This document shows positions 50,957 through 60,176 of a DNA stretch of 64,000 nucleotides, piece after piece. Source of the stretch: Pseudoclavibacter triregionum (lineage in GTDB: Bacteria; Actinomycetota; Actinomycetes; Actinomycetales; Microbacteriaceae); the NCBI GenBank assembly GCA_910822395.1, contig OU365335.1, positions 868,001 through 932,000 on the forward strand, in the 5' to 3' direction. Under the pieces are notes generated by a model. The model had not been told where the DNA came from, did no database searches, and saw only the letters and a program-made list of their open reading frames with translations. The position numbers and the translations under genes were made by a program. The number at the start of each line of letters is the position of its first letter. Within the stretch, counting starts at the first letter, position 1.

Positions 50957-52588
50957 CTACTCCGCCGCTCCGAGCGCCGCGTCGACGATCGCCTTCGCCT
51001 CGCGCTGCACCTCGGCGAGGTGGTCCGCGCCCTTGAACGACTCGGCGTAGATCTTGTAGACGTCCTCCGTGCCCGAGGGGCGGGCGGCGAACCACGCCGA
51101 CTCGGAGGCGACCTTCACCCCGCCGATCGCGGCGCCGTTGCCGGGCGCGTGCGACAGCTTCGCCGTGATCGGCTCACCCGCGAGCTCCGTGGCGTCGATG
51201 GCATCCCCGTCGAGCTTCTTGAGCGCCGACTTCTGCGCGGGCGTCGCCGCCGCGTCGACGCGCTGGTACGCCGGGTCGCCGTACTCGGCCGTGAGCTCGC
51301 GGTAGCGCTGCGAGGGGGTCTTGCCGGTGACGGCGATGATCTCCGCCGCGAGGAGGGCGAGGAGGATGCCGTCCTTGTCGGTCGTCCACGTCGAGCCGTC
51401 CTTGCGGAGGAACGACGCGCCCGCCGACTCCTCGCCGCCGAAGACGACCGTGCCGTCCGAGAGGCCCGGCACGAACCACTTGAAGCCGACCGGCACCTCG
51501 ACGAGCTCGCGCCCGAGCGCCGCGACGACGCGGTCGATCATCGAGCTCGAGACGAGCGTCTTGCCGACGCCCGCCGTCGCCGGCCACTCGGGGCGGTTCG
51601 CGATGAGGTAGTCGATCGCGACGGCGAGGTAGTGGTTCGGGTTCATGAGGCCGGCGTCGGGCGTCACGATGCCGTGGCGGTCGGCGTCCGCGTCGTTGCC
51701 GGTGAGCACGTCGAAGTCGTCCTTGCGGGCGAGCACGGACGCCATGGCCTGCGGGCTCGAGGGATCCATGCGGATCTTGCCGTCCCAGTCGAGCGTCATG
51801 AACGGCCAGCGCGCGTCGATCTCCGGGTTCACGACCGTGAGGTCGAGGCCGTGCTCGTCGCGGATGCGCTCCCAGTAGCGCAGGCTCGCGCCGCCGAGCG
51901 GGTCGGCGCCCATGCGGACGCCCGCCGTGCGGATCGCCTCGAGGTCGATGATCGTCGCGAGGTCGGCGACGTACTCGGCGACGTAGTCGTGCGTCGCGAC
52001 GTCCTCGACCTTGGCTCGCTTGACACCCTCGAGACCGGCCTCGAGGAGGGCGTTCGCGCGGTCGGCGATCCAGCCGGTCGCGTCGGTGTCGGCGGGGCCG
52101 CCGTGGGGCGGGTTGTACTTGAAGCCGCCGTCGGTGGGCGGGTTGTGGCTCGGGGTGACGACGATGCCGTCCGCCTGCTGCTCGGCGTGCGCGGGGTCGC
52201 GGTTCCAGTTGATGATCGCGAGCGAGAGCGCGGGGGTCGGCACCCACTCGCCGCGCGCCTCGACGCGGACGTCGACGCCGTTCGCGACGAGCACCTCGAG
52301 CGCCGTCGCCTCGGCGGGCGCGGAGAGTCCGTGGGTGTCGCGGCCGAGGAAGAGCGGGCCCGTGATGCCCTGCTCCGCCCGGTACTCGCAGATCGCCTGC
52401 GTGATGGCGAGGATGTGGTCCTCGTTGAAGGAGCCCTTGAGGCTCGAGCCGCGGTGCCCGCTCGTGCCGAAGGCGACGCGCTGGGTCGCCTCCTTCGGGT
52501 CGGGCTTCGTCTCGAAGTACGCCGCGATGAGGGCGTCGAGGTCGATGAGGTCTTCAGGCTTGGCAACGGTGCCGGCACGCTTGTCCAT
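50957..52588 (-). CDS. pgm: phosphoglucomutase (alpha-D-glucose phosphate-specific)
   Basis: Interconverts glucose-1-phosphate and glucose-6-phosphate, linking glycolysis to glycogen and cell-wall sugar nucleotides. 543 residues. Phosphoserine Ser147 in VVTPSHNPP, magnesium loop NDADADRHG, sugar-binding GEESAGAS, phosphate-binding [10 protein letters not shown]. The N-terminal GTSGHRG is intact. Length matches the E. coli Pgm type. Leaderless ATG with GAGAAT 6 nt upstream. Confidence 0.95.
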   Translation of the reverse strand: MDKRAGTVAKPEDLIDLDALIAAYFETKPDPKEATQRVAFGTSGHRGSSLKGSFNEDHILAITQAICEYRAEQGITGPLFLGRDTHGLSAPAEATALEVLVANGVDVRVEARGEWVPTPALSLAIINWNRDPAHAEQQADGIVVTPSHNPPTDGGFKYNPPHGGPADTDATGWIADRANALLEAGLEGVKRAKVEDVATHDYVAEYVADLATIIDLEAIRTAGVRMGADPLGGASLRYWERIRDEHGLDLTVVNPEIDARWPFMTLDWDGKIRMDPSSPQAMASVLARKDDFDVLTGNDADADRHGIVTPDAGLMNPNHYLAVAIDYLIANRPEWPATAGVGKTLVSSSMIDRVVAALGRELVEVPVGFKWFVPGLSDGTVVFGGEESAGASFLRKDGSTWTTDKDGILLALLAAEIIAVTGKTPSQRYRELTAEYGDPAYQRVDAAATPAQKSALKKLDGDAIDATELAGEPITAKLSHAPGNGAAIGGVKVASESAWFAARPSGTEDVYKIYAESFKGADHLAEVQREAKAIVDAALGAAE

Positions 52589-52594
52589 GGCCGG

Positions 52595-52600
52595 ATTCTC
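52595..52600 (-). promoter_or_regulatory. -10 box GAGAAT for pgm
   Basis: Minus-strand GAGAAT, 6 nt before the pgm ATG at 52588. Confidence 0.45.
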
Positions 52601-52669
52601 GCAGGCGCAGGTGGCCGCCGGGTGAGCGCGGCGCCGCCGGGTCGCGGGGCTCCGGACGTCCGCCCTCAC

Positions 52670-52675
52670 TAGGCT
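52670..52675 (+). promoter_or_regulatory. -10 box TAGGCT for pheA
   Basis: TAGGCT lies 6 nt before the ATG at 52682. Confidence 0.55.
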
Positions 52676-52681
52676 TGGGGC

Positions 52682-53671
52682 ATGAGCGACCCGTCGAGCG
52701 AGACCCCGTCGAGCGAGACCTATTCCTACCTGGGCCCCGCCGGCACGTTCACGGAGATGGCGCTGCGGATGGCGCCGGAGGCCCAGGGCCGCCGCCGTCG
52801 CGCCGTGAACAACGTCCCGGACGCCATCCAGGACGTCGTCGAGGGCCGCTCGGTCGGCGCGATGATCGCGATCGAGAACAGCATCGAGGGCGGCGTCACG
52901 GCGAGCCAGGACGCGCTCGCGACGGTGCCCGGCCTGCGCATCCGCGGCGAGTACGTCGTGCCGATCCGCTTCTCGCTCGCCGTCCGCCCGGGCACGCGCC
53001 TCGAGGACGTCCGCACGATCGCCGCCCACCCCGTCGCGTACGGCCAGTGCCGCAGCTGGCTCGCCGAGCACGTGCCGCACCACGCGCACCTGCCGGCCGC
53101 GTCGAACATCGCGAGCGCCGCCATGCTCTTCGACGCGAACGGCATCGCCGACGCCGCGATCACGCCGCCGACCATCCGCGAGCAGCTCCGCGTCGACATC
53201 GCGGCGGAGGACATCCAGGACAATCGGCTCGCCCGCACCCGCTTCGTGCTCGTCGGCCTCGACCGCCGCCTGCCGCCGCGCACGGGCGCCGACAAGACGA
53301 GCATCATCGTCGAGCTGCCGGAGGACCGCCCGGGCGCGCTCCTCGAGATGCTCGAGCAGCTCTCCACGCGCGGCATCAACATGTCGATGATCACCTCGCG
53401 GCCGATCCCCGAGCGGCCGGGCAGCTACCGCTTCGTCATCGACCTCGACGGCCACCTCCGCGACCGCCGCGTCGCGGACGCCCTGCTCGGCGTGCGCCGC
53501 TTCTCGCCGAACGTCGTCTTCCTCGGCTCGTACCCGCGCGCCGACCACGCACCGCGGACGGCCGAGCCGGCGCACTCGGACGAGCGCTTCGAGCTCGCCT
53601 CGTCCTGGCTCGCCTCGCTCGAGGACGCCCCGCAGGGCGAGATCCGGCCCGAGGCCGCGCCGAAGGCCTAG
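52682..53671 (+). CDS. pheA: prephenate dehydratase
   Basis: Converts prephenate to phenylpyruvate in phenylalanine synthesis. 329 residues, monofunctional. The PDT domain shows [23 protein letters not shown], the substrate/ catalytic ARTRFVLVG segment (Thr-Arg-Phe) and [12 protein letters not shown]-terminal ACT domain (about 205-285) has [11 protein letters not shown] and [13 protein letters not shown], the usual phenylalanine-sensing site, so feedback inhibition is expected. Its stop overlaps that of the converging kinase gene by 4 bp. Confidence 0.94.
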   Translation: MSDPSSETPSSETYSYLGPAGTFTEMALRMAPEAQGRRRRAVNNVPDAIQDVVEGRSVGAMIAIENSIEGGVTASQDALATVPGLRIRGEYVVPIRFSLAVRPGTRLEDVRTIAAHPVAYGQCRSWLAEHVPHHAHLPAASNIASAAMLFDANGIADAAITPPTIREQLRVDIAAEDIQDNRLARTRFVLVGLDRRLPPRTGADKTSIIVELPEDRPGALLEMLEQLSTRGINMSMITSRPIPERPGSYRFVIDLDGHLRDRRVADALLGVRRFSPNVVFLGSYPRADHAPRTAEPAHSDERFELASSWLASLEDAPQGEIRPEAAPKA

Positions 53672-55056
53672 CGCCCCGCCCCGCCCGACTCGGGGCCGCT
53701 CGACCCGGCCTCAGGCTCCTCGTGGGCCTTCGGGTCCGGCTCCGTCGCCGCGCCGGCGGCCTCGGCCGCCTTCGCGGCGCCCGAAAGGCCCTCGCCGTCG
53801 AGCTCCTCGCGCGCCGCGGCCTCCTCGCCGGCATCCGCGGGCACCGACTCGAGCCCGGCCTCCGCGGGCGGGACGTCCTCCGCGACCGGGCGTCCCGGCG
53901 GCGCGCCGGCGCCCGCGGCCCGCGCCCCGCCGAGCCCCATCCCGAGCCCGGGCCGCGCGAGCGAGCCGAGCGCCGTCGTCCCCGGCAGCTGCCCCACGAC
54001 CGACTGCAGCCGGGCGATCGCGGCGTCGGCGGCCTCGACGGCGGATCGCGGCGTCTCGGCGGGCGCCATGACGACGAGGCCCCGCGGCCGCACGCGCACG
54101 CGCGCCGCGACGATCTCGCCCGCCGCGTCGCCGTCGACCTCGAACTCCTGCGGGCCCGAGTCGAGGCGGATGACGATCTCCTCGCAGCGCGAGTAGTTGA
54201 GGGCCCGGATCGGCCGCCCGTCGATGAGCATCCGCTTGCCCCACTCCGTGCGCTGGAGGAGGCCGGACTGCACGAGCATGCGGATCCAGATCTGCAGCCA
54301 TCCGAGCAGCCCCTTCGGGCGCAGCAGGGCGATGTCGAGCTCGCCGTCGTCGATCGTGGCGTCGGGCAGGAGCACGACGTTCCCCGGGAGGATGCCGCAG
54401 TTGCCGATCATGATCGTGTTCGCGTGGGTCGTCTGCGTCACCCCGCCGTCGATCCGGAAGCGCAGGCGCAGCGAGCGGCCGCCGCGCACGGAGCGGAGAA
54501 TGCCGCCGACGTAGGCGAGCCAGCCGACCTTCGCCTTGAGCTCGGAGTCGGTGTTCGCGATCATCGCCGCGTCGATGCCGACGCCGCAGAGCACCGTGAA
54601 GGCGGTGAGCTCGCGCTCGCCGTCGGGGCGCTCGATCTCGGCGATCCCGTAGTCGATCTCTCGCTCGCGGCCGCCGAAGGCGACCTCCACGGCCGCGGTG
54701 ATGGAGCCGATCTCGACGCCGAGGTTGCGGGCGAGGAGGTTGCCGGTGCCGGCCGGGATGGCGCCGAGCGCGGCGCGGCCGCCGCCGTCCGCCAGGTGCT
54801 CGCCGAGCACCTCCGCGACCGCCCGCACCGTGCCGTCGCCGCCCGCGGGCACGAGCAGCGTCGCCCCGCGCTCGAGCGCCTCGCGCGCCTGCCCGAAGCC
54901 CGGGTCGTCCTCGCTCGTCTCGAGCCACAGCGACTCGGGCCACCCGTGGGCCCGCTCGGCCTCCGCGACCGCGCGCCGGAGCGCCGCGACGTCGACCTTG
55001 ACGGGATTCGCGATGATCGCGGCGAGACGGGGGGAGGCGCCCGTGGAGTCGTCCAT
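53668..55056 (-). CDS. diacylglycerol-kinase-family lipid kinase
   Basis: 462 residues. The catalytic domain at about 10-140 has [13 protein letters not shown] and [14 protein letters not shown]. The YegS/DagK-like C-terminal beta domain has [12 protein letters not shown] and [14 protein letters not shown]. It phosphorylates a lipid such as diacylglycerol in this family; substrate not determined. From about residue 340 a long Ala/Glu/Pro-rich tail of 120 residues follows, absent from compact homologues. Leaderless ATG with TAGGCT 6 nt upstream. Confidence 0.88.
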   Translation of the reverse strand: MDDSTGASPRLAAIIANPVKVDVAALRRAVAEAERAHGWPESLWLETSEDDPGFGQAREALERGATLLVPAGGDGTVRAVAEVLGEHLADGGGRAALGAIPAGTGNLLARNLGVEIGSITAAVEVAFGGREREIDYGIAEIERPDGERELTAFTVLCGVGIDAAMIANTDSELKAKVGWLAYVGGILRSVRGGRSLRLRFRIDGGVTQTTHANTIMIGNCGILPGNVVLLPDATIDDGELDIALLRPKGLLGWLQIWIRMLVQSGLLQRTEWGKRMLIDGRPIRALNYSRCEEIVIRLDSGPQEFEVDGDAAGEIVAARVRVRPRGLVVMAPAETPRSAVEAADAAIARLQSVVGQLPGTTALGSLARPGLGMGLGGARAAGAGAPPGRPVAEDVPPAEAGLESVPADAGEEAAAREELDGEGLSGAAKAAEAAGAATEPDPKAHEEPEAGSSGPESGGAGR

Positions 55057-55062
55057 GCCGCG

Positions 55063-55068
55063 AGCCTA
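55063..55068 (-). promoter_or_regulatory. -10 box TAGGCT
   Basis: Minus-strand TAGGCT, 6 nt before the ATG at 55056. Confidence 0.55.
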
Positions 55069-55090
55069 GGCGAGCCGCCCGAAGCGGAGC

Positions 55091-55162
55091 CGCGAACCTC
55101 CCCGGGGCCGCGAACCTCCCCGGGGCCGCGAACCACCCCGGGGCCGCGAACCACCCCGGACG
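55091..55162. repeat. 18-bp tandem repeat, four copies, between divergent promoters
   Basis: Units begin CGCGAACCTCCCCGGGGC at 55091, 55109, 55127 and 55145; the last two read CCA for CCT. The array fills most of the gap between the kinase and serS promoters. Confidence 0.8.
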
Positions 55163-55173
55163 CCGCCGGTCGT

Positions 55174-55179
55174 TACCAT
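55174..55179 (+). promoter_or_regulatory. -10 box TACCAT for serS
   Basis: TACCAT lies 7 nt before the GTG at 55187. An ATG overlapping the box (55178) is in frame but would add residues not found in SerS. Confidence 0.55.
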
Positions 55180-55186
55180 GTGCGAT

Positions 55187-56452
55187 GTGATCGACGCCCA
55201 GCTCCTCCGCGACCAGCCGGACCTCGTCCGGGCCTCCCAGCGAGCGCGGGGCGCCGACCCCTCGCTCGTCGACGCGGCCCTCGAGGCGGATGCCGCCCGC
55301 CGCGCGGCCATCGGCGAGTTCGAGTCGCTGCGCGCCGAGCAGAACGCCTTCTCGAAGCGGGTCGCGAAGGCTTCGAAGGAGGAGAAGCCCGCCCTCCTCG
55401 AGCACGTGAAGGAGCTCGCGGGCCGCGTGAAGGCCGCGAGCGCCGCCGCGAGCGAGGCCGACGAAGCCTACGCGCAGGCCGTGCGCCGCATCCCGAACCT
55501 CGTCATCGAGGGCGTCCCGGCCGGCGGCGAGGACGACTTCGTCACGCTCCGCACCGTCGGCGAGCGGGCGTCCTTCGACTTCGCGCCCCGCGACCACCTC
55601 GAGCTCGGCGAGAAGCTCGGCGCCATCGACATGCAGCGCGGCGCGAAGGTCTCCGGCGCCCGCTTCTACTACCTCCGCGGCATCGGCGCCCGCCTCGAGC
55701 TCGCGCTCATGACGATGGCCCTCGACAAGGCGATCGCGAACGGCTTCACGATGCTCACGACGCCGACGCTCGTGAAGCCCGAGATCATGCAGGGCACCGG
55801 CTTCCTCGGCGAGCACGCCGACGAGGTGTATCGCCTCGAGGCCGACGACCTCTACCTCACCGGCACGAGCGAGGTCGCGCTCGCCGGCTACCACGCTGAC
55901 GAGATCCTCGACCTCTCCGCGGGTCCTATCCGGTACGCCGGATGGTCGACCTGCTACCGCCGCGAGGCGGGCTCGCACGGCAAGGACACCCGCGGCATCC
56001 TCCGCGTCCACCAGTTCAACAAGCTCGAGATGTTCGTCTACTGCGATCCGGCCGAGGCGGAGGCCGAGCACGAGCGCCTCCTCGCCTGGCAGGAGGAGAT
56101 GATGGCGGCGCTCGGGCTCTCCTACCGCGTCATCGACACCGCCGCGGGCGACCTCGGCACGAGCGCGGCCCGCAAGTTCGACATCGAGGCGTGGATCCCG
56201 ACGCAGGACGCCTACCGCGAGCTCACCTCGACCTCGAACTGCACGACCTTCCAGGCCCGCCGCCTCGAGACCCGCTTCCGCGGCGAGGGCGGCCGCACCT
56301 CGCCGGTCGCGACGCTCAACGGCACGCTCGCGACGACCCGCTGGCTCGTCGCGATCCTCGAGACGCACCAGCGCGAGGACGGCTCGGTCGCCGTGCCCGA
56401 GGCGCTGCGCCCCTATCTCGGCGGCCTCGAGACGATGGAGCCGATCGCATGA
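55187..56452 (+). CDS. serS: seryl-tRNA synthetase
   Basis: Charges tRNA(Ser). 421 residues. An N-terminal coiled-coil arm (about 30-100) reaches the tRNA variable arm. The class II core has [12 protein letters not shown], motif 2 [15 protein letters not shown], the serine-site [11 protein letters not shown], and motif 3 [19 protein letters not shown] start gives the usual N-terminus ([12 protein letters not shown]). Two serine tRNA genes lie within 3 kb downstream. The stop overlaps a HAD gene (ATGA). Confidence 0.96.
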   Translation: MIDAQLLRDQPDLVRASQRARGADPSLVDAALEADAARRAAIGEFESLRAEQNAFSKRVAKASKEEKPALLEHVKELAGRVKAASAAASEADEAYAQAVRRIPNLVIEGVPAGGEDDFVTLRTVGERASFDFAPRDHLELGEKLGAIDMQRGAKVSGARFYYLRGIGARLELALMTMALDKAIANGFTMLTTPTLVKPEIMQGTGFLGEHADEVYRLEADDLYLTGTSEVALAGYHADEILDLSAGPIRYAGWSTCYRREAGSHGKDTRGILRVHQFNKLEMFVYCDPAEAEAEHERLLAWQEEMMAALGLSYRVIDTAAGDLGTSAARKFDIEAWIPTQDAYRELTSTSNCTTFQARRLETRFRGEGGRTSPVATLNGTLATTRWLVAILETHQREDGSVAVPEALRPYLGGLETMEPIA

Positions 56453-57261
56453 CCTCCGGCGGCCGCCGCCTCATCTGCCTCGACATCGACGGGACGATCC
56501 TCGGCCAGGACGGCTTCATCCCGCCGTCCACGCACCGCGAGGTCGACCGCCTCCGCGCCGAGGGCCACGAGGTCATGCTGGCGACCGGCCGCAGCTGGTT
56601 CGACACGAAGCCGATCCACGACCGGCTCGGGCTCGACTCGCGCTTCGTCGTGAGCGCGAACGGCGCGACCACGCTCGAGCGCGACGAGGCGGCCGAGGCC
56701 GGCTACTCGCCGCGCTGGATCGAGACCTTCGACCCGACGGCCGTGCTCGTGCGGCTGCGCGAGGGTCTCGGCGAGGCGCACTATGCGATCGAGACGCCGG
56801 AGGGCGAGTTCCTCTTCGCGGGCGGCGCCTTCCCGGAGGCGTCCTTCGAGGCGGTCGGCCGCGACGTGTCCTTCGAGGAGCTCCTCAACCAGGAGGCGAC
56901 CCGAGTCGTCGTCGTGGCGCCGGATCGCTCGACGGAGGAGTTCATGGAGGTCGTCGAGGACTCCGGCCTCCACCAGGTCTCGTACTCCGTCGGCTGGACG
57001 AGCTGGCTCGACATCGCCCCGGAGGGCGTGAACAAGGCGACCGCGCTCGAGCGGGTGCGCCTCGAGCTCGGCATCCCTCGCGAGCTCGTCTTCGCCGCCG
57101 GCGACGGCCGCAACGACATCGAGATGCTCAGCTGGGCGGCCGAGCACGGCCACTCGGTCGCGATGGGCCAGGCCCCGCAGGAGGTCTTCGACGTCGCGAG
57201 CTCGATCACGGCGAAGTGGGAGGACGAGGGCCTCGGTCAGGCCCTCGCGAAGCTCCGCTAG
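56449..57261 (+). CDS. Cof-type HAD phosphatase
   Basis: 270 residues, HAD subfamily IIB. Motif I DIDGTI (near residue 14), motif II in LATGRSWF, cap domain in the middle, and motif [13 protein letters not shown]...[10 protein letters not shown]. The family dephosphorylates sugar phosphates, FMN or similar. Translationally coupled to serS (ATGA); this serS-HAD pairing is frequent in actinobacteria. Substrate unknown. Confidence 0.88.
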   Translation: MTSGGRRLICLDIDGTILGQDGFIPPSTHREVDRLRAEGHEVMLATGRSWFDTKPIHDRLGLDSRFVVSANGATTLERDEAAEAGYSPRWIETFDPTAVLVRLREGLGEAHYAIETPEGEFLFAGGAFPEASFEAVGRDVSFEELLNQEATRVVVVAPDRSTEEFMEVVEDSGLHQVSYSVGWTSWLDIAPEGVNKATALERVRLELGIPRELVFAAGDGRNDIEMLSWAAEHGHSVAMGQAPQEVFDVASSITAKWEDEGLGQALAKLR

Positions 57262-57401
57262 CGGGCGCGCCGCGCTGCTCGGCGCCACCGCCGCCTGAGC
57301 GATGCTCGGCGTGCTCGGAGGAGCCGTTCCGGCGCGCCCCGGTGCGCGTCGACTAGCATGGACACAAGCGCTGAATGATATGCAATCGTTGCGCGCTGTC
57401 T

Positions 57402-57486
57402 GGAGGGCTGTCCGAGCGGCCGAAGGATCCGGTCTTGAAAACCGGTGGGCAGCGATGTCCCGTGGGTTCGAATCCCACGCCCTCCG
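57402..57486 (+). tRNA. tRNA-Ser(UGA)
   Basis: Acceptor GGAGGGC (57402-57408) pairs with GCCCTCC (57479-57485), discriminator G. Anticodon loop CTTGAAA between CCGGT and ACCGG gives anticodon TGA (57436-57438), decoding UCA. Long class II variable arm, T-arm GGGTTCGAATCCC. CCA is not encoded. It lies 140 bp after the serS operon. Confidence 0.96.
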
Positions 57487-57492
57487 CGCCCC

Positions 57493-57509
57493 GGCTCCCC
57501 GGAGGAGCC
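57493..57509 (+). terminator. short hairpin after tRNA-Ser(UGA)
   Basis: GGCTCC/GGAGCC with a 5-nt loop, 6 nt after the tRNA. No U-tract, so it may be a processing or weak termination signal. Confidence 0.35.
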
Positions 57510-57584
57510 CCAGCACCGCCCCTTCCCGCACCTCCGATCCGCCGCTTCCATGAGGCAGCCCGTCGACGACCGAACCGAGGACCC

Positions 57585-58877
57585 GTGACCATCCGCAGCA
57601 CCAGCCGAGCCGCCCGCCGCGGGCGCCGCGCGAGCGCGCCCGCGGAACCGCTCGTGGGCATCGCCCGCCACGGCCGCCTCCACGAGACGACCGTCTCGGC
57701 CTCGATCGGCAAATTCGTCGCGCACGCCCTCGTCGTCATGCTCGTCGCGGGCGTCGCGGTCGGCGGCCTCGCCTACGCCCGCCTCATGGGCGGCATGGGG
57801 ATCATCCCCGACCAGCCCGGCCAGACGGTGAACCCGATCGCCGAGCAGCCCGGCGGCATCAACATCCTCCTCGTCGGCTCGGACGACCGCACCGGCCAGG
57901 GAAGCGAGTTCGGCGAGGGCGAGTCGGACGCGACCGGCCGCCTCAACGATGTGAACATGGTCATCCACATCGCGCAGGACCTCACGCACGCCGAGGTCAT
58001 CTCCATCCCGCGCGACACGATCATCGACGCGCCGGCGTGCACGAACGACCAGGGCCGGAAGATGGACGCCCAGGAGGGCGTGCCCGTGAACTCGATCCTC
58101 GAGGAGGGCGGCATGCGCTGCGTCACCTCGACGATCGAGGCGGTCTCGGGCCTCGACATCCACTACTCGGCGATGGTGAAGTTCAAGGGCGTCATCGCGA
58201 TGTCGAACGCCGTCGGCGGTGTGCCGGTCTGCGTCTCGCAGACGATCGACGACACCTACGTCGGCCTCTACCTCGAGCCGGGCGAGCACATGCTCCAGGG
58301 CGAGGACGCGCTGAAGTTCCTCCGCTCGCGCCACGGCGTGGGGGACGGCTCGGACCTCGCGCGCATCTCGAATCAGCAGGTGTTCCTCTCCTCGCTCATC
58401 CGCACGATCAAGAGCTCGGACACGCTCACGAACCCCGCGAAGCTCTACGGCCTCGCCTCGGCCGTGACGCAGAACATGGCGCTCTCGAAGTCGCTCAGCG
58501 ACCTCAACACGCTCATGTCGCTCGCCTCGGCGGTCGCGAGCATCCCGACGGAGAACATCGCATTCATCTCGCTGCCGGTCGCCGACTCGTCCGACTGGGC
58601 CGGCAAGGTCGAGCCGATGGAGCCGGACGCCGACAACCTCTGGGCGTTCCTCCGCCAGGACCTCTCCTTCGCCCAGGTCGCCCCGACGACCGAGCCCACG
58701 ACCGCCTCGGCTCCGACCGCGCCCGCCGAGCAGCCGGAGGAGAGCGAGACCGCGACGCCCACGCCGACGACGGACCCCGCCGCCACGGACCCTGCCGCGA
58801 CCCCCGCCGTGCCCGCGGACGTGAGCCACCTCAACGCCGACCAGGTCACCTGCGCCAACACCGGCGGCACCCAGTAG
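57585..58877 (+). CDS. LytR-CpsA-Psr (LCP) family cell-wall ligase
   Basis: 430 residues, type II membrane protein. Cytoplasmic basic N-terminus, one membrane segment (about 44-66), then the LCP domain: INILLVGSDDR, DVNMVIHI, ISIPRDTIID, and the substrate Arg cluster in LRSRHGVGDGSDLARISNQQ. LCP enzymes transfer glycopolymers from lipid carriers to peptidoglycan. An Ala/Thr/Pro-rich tail (about 370-420) ends the protein. GTG start with a nearby GAGGA. It lies between the two serine tRNAs. Confidence 0.92.
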   Translation: MTIRSTSRAARRGRRASAPAEPLVGIARHGRLHETTVSASIGKFVAHALVVMLVAGVAVGGLAYARLMGGMGIIPDQPGQTVNPIAEQPGGINILLVGSDDRTGQGSEFGEGESDATGRLNDVNMVIHIAQDLTHAEVISIPRDTIIDAPACTNDQGRKMDAQEGVPVNSILEEGGMRCVTSTIEAVSGLDIHYSAMVKFKGVIAMSNAVGGVPVCVSQTIDDTYVGLYLEPGEHMLQGEDALKFLRSRHGVGDGSDLARISNQQVFLSSLIRTIKSSDTLTNPAKLYGLASAVTQNMALSKSLSDLNTLMSLASAVASIPTENIAFISLPVADSSDWAGKVEPMEPDADNLWAFLRQDLSFAQVAPTTEPTTASAPTAPAEQPEESETATPTPTTDPAATDPAATPAVPADVSHLNADQVTCANTGGTQ

Positions 58878-58891
58878 CGCCTCGGCCTGGC

Positions 58892-59011
58892 GGCACACTT
58901 CGCAGGACCTTCCGCCGTCGTCGCCCCGTCCGCGCGGGGTCATCCGCGCCGGCATGCGGATCGCCGCGGCCCGCCCGCCCCCTCGACGGCAGATCCACTG
59001 CAGACTGTGCC
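58892..59011. repeat. ~120-bp intergenic repeat (family B), copy 2
   Basis: Begins GGCACACTTCGCAG and ends CCACTGCAGACTGTGCC. The arms correspond to those of 5243-5361 exchanged and reversed, with the same GCGCCGGCATGCGGAT core. Starts 15 bp after the LCP stop. Confidence 0.65.
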
Positions 59012-59024
59012 ACCCCCGCACCCA

Positions 59025-59065
59025 GGTGGTTGAGGAGGGCGCGCAGCGCCCGTCTCGACACCACC
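59025..59065. repeat. family A hairpin repeat
   Basis: GGTGGTTGAGGAG, inner GGCGCGCAGCGCC, then CGTCTCGACACCACC, directly after the family B copy. Confidence 0.75.
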
Positions 59066-59124
59066 GGCGGCACACGCGCACGCCCCCGCCGCGCCCCGGT
59101 GTTGGGCGCGCCCGCGCGAGCGGC

Positions 59125-59130
59125 TACACT
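59125..59130 (+). promoter_or_regulatory. -10 box TACACT for tRNA-Ser(GCU)
   Basis: TACACT lies 10 nt before the mature tRNA 5' end. Confidence 0.5.
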
Positions 59131-59140
59131 GGCACGGCCT

Positions 59141-59234
59141 GGAGACGTCGCATAGTCAGGCCGAGTGCACCACCCTGCTAAGGTGGAGTCCCCCTTTCGG
59201 GGGACCGAGGGTTCAAATCCCTCCGTCTCCGCCA
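59141..59234 (+). tRNA. tRNA-Ser(GCU)
   Basis: Acceptor GGAGACG pairs with CGTCTCC (59224-59230); discriminator G; CCA encoded (59232-59234). Anticodon loop CTGCTAA gives GCT, decoding AGC/AGU. Long variable arm with stem GTCCCCC/GGGGGAC, T-arm AGGGTTCAAATCCCT. Confidence 0.96.
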
Positions 59235-59240
59235 GCTTCC

Positions 59241-59282
59241 GAGGCCCCGACCCCCGCGTGATCCCGCGGGAGGCGGGGCTTC
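59241..59282 (+). terminator. hairpin after tRNA-Ser(GCU)
   Basis: Outer AGGCCCC/GGGGCTT and inner CCCGCG/CGCGGG arms form an interrupted stem 7 nt after the tRNA. No strong U-tract. Confidence 0.45.
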
Positions 59283-59341
59283 GTCCGTTCCGCGGCAGGC
59301 TCGCGCGGCACGGGTCGCGGCCGATGGCCGATCATGGAGCC

Positions 59342-59551
59342 ATGGAGAACCCTGCCGAACGGGAGTCGGTGAACGAGCTGCGCGACCGCGTGTTCGAGGC
59401 CGCGTCCGAGCACGACCGCGAGTGCATCGAAGAGTACGTCGATGGAGTCATCGCCATCGGCAAGCTGGACGCGGCGCGCGAGATGCTCGAGGACATCGAG
59501 CGCCGCCCCATCCCCGACCGAGGACCGGATGGCGTGGCCCTCCGCGGGTAG
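59342..59551 (+). CDS. small hypothetical protein
   Basis: 69 residues, acidic, mainly helical by composition (NELRDRVFEAASEHDRECIE, then EYVDGVIAIGKLDAAREMLE). No family recognised. ATG follows GATCAT at 6 nt, a possible leaderless box. It lies between tRNA-Ser(GCU) and the broken toxin locus. The downstream stretch 59590-59687 contains an out-of-frame EECVDGARAAGVREHVRESL segment that looks like a fragment of a related or neighbouring gene, so the area may be decaying. Confidence 0.5.
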   Translation: MENPAERESVNELRDRVFEAASEHDRECIEEYVDGVIAIGKLDAAREMLEDIERRPIPDRGPDGVALRG

Positions 59552-59750
59552 AACCACTGGCCGATTTCCGGCTCGCGTGCTCGCCGACGCCGGCCACTAC
59601 GAGCTCGGCATCATCGAGGAGTGCGTCGACGGGGCGCGGGCCGCAGGTGTCCGTGAACATGTGCGCGAGTCGCTCGGGTGCCCGTAGCGGAATCGCTGAG
59701 CCCGCGACTAGCCGCGTGTCGCTTTCGGCAAGCCGAGATCTCCGGGCGCA

Positions 59751-59756
59751 TAGACT
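59751..59756 (+). promoter_or_regulatory. -10 box TAGACT
   Basis: TAGACT lies 7 nt before the ATG at 59764. Confidence 0.5.
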
Positions 59757-59763
59757 TCCGGTC

Positions 59764-59940
59764 ATGGCTGAGATGAAGCGACCCGTGCAGCGCACAACTT
59801 CGCGCCCCGTGAAATCGGGCACGAAGGTTCTCGTCGCCTCTGCAGCTCCTACCCGTCGCGTCATTAGTCGCGAGCAGGCTCTGCAGTCCGCGGGCCGCAT
59901 CGCTGAGCGGAACGCCGAGCTCATGCGCCGCCTGGCTTGA
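59764..59940 (+). CDS. small putative antitoxin preceding a Doc fragment
   Basis: 58 residues, strongly basic. The C-terminal helix (SREQALQSAGRIAERNAELMRRL) has the short amphipathic shape of antitoxins that neutralise Doc/Fic toxins. Its last codons overlap the start of a Doc-like reading frame (TTGA overlap), the usual toxin-antitoxin coupling. Function is inferred from that context only. Confidence 0.55.
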   Translation: MAEMKRPVQRTTSRPVKSGTKVLVASAAPTRRVISREQALQSAGRIAERNAELMRRLA

Positions 59941-60036
59941 CCGCGGAGGACTTCTACTACCTGGACTACGACGCCGTTGAGGCGATCAACCAGGCGTTTT
60001 GCGGCGAAGGTGCCGGGATCCGTGAGCCGCAAGGGG
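59937..60036 (+). pseudogene. truncated Doc (death-on-curing) toxin gene
   Basis: TTG start overlapping the antitoxin stop. The translation EDFYYLDYDAVEAINQAF...AGIREP matches the N-terminus of Doc-family proteins (about 32 residues). The similarity then ends, and no HxFxxxNKR active-site motif follows in any frame before the unrelated tRNA-like fragment. The toxin is therefore dead by truncation. Confidence 0.55.
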
Positions 60037-60131
60037 TCCCGTCGGAGCCGGTTCCAGATAACCGAGCCTCCACGAAACCCGGGGCGCTTCATCCACCGCT
60101 TCTCGGGACTCCCGCGGCCTGGGCCGGGGGC

Positions 60132-60176
60132 CGGAACGCGGTGCGTTCCGGGGGTTCGATTCCCCTCGTCTCCACC
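60132..60176 (+). other. tRNA/tmRNA 3'-end fragment (candidate attachment-site scar)
   Basis: Hairpin CGGAACGC/GCGTTCCG (60132-60150), then a T-arm (GGGGTTCGATTCCCC), acceptor strand CGTCTCC, A at the discriminator position and CC. No 5' half lies upstream. The same acceptor strand occurs in tRNA-Ser(GCU), but A73 and U70 also fit tmRNA. A 16-bp direct repeat (TCCACCGCTTCTCGGG) occurs at 60092 and 60171, the latter overlapping the fragment's 3' end. Confidence 0.55.

Noticed and set aside
53668-53671. Antisense control through overlapping 3' ends of pheA and the lipid kinase gene
   Set aside because: A 4-bp stop overlap is too short to claim regulation; it is ordinary gene packing.
59442-59687. 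81-codon gene
   Set aside because: Only its last 30 codons look protein-like, its first half overlaps the 69-residue gene in another frame, and it has no start signal. Mentioned as a possible fragment only.
60084-60176. Complete tRNA gene ending at 60176
   Set aside because: No 5' acceptor strand complementary to CGTCTCC, no D-arm and no anticodon arm at the right distance.
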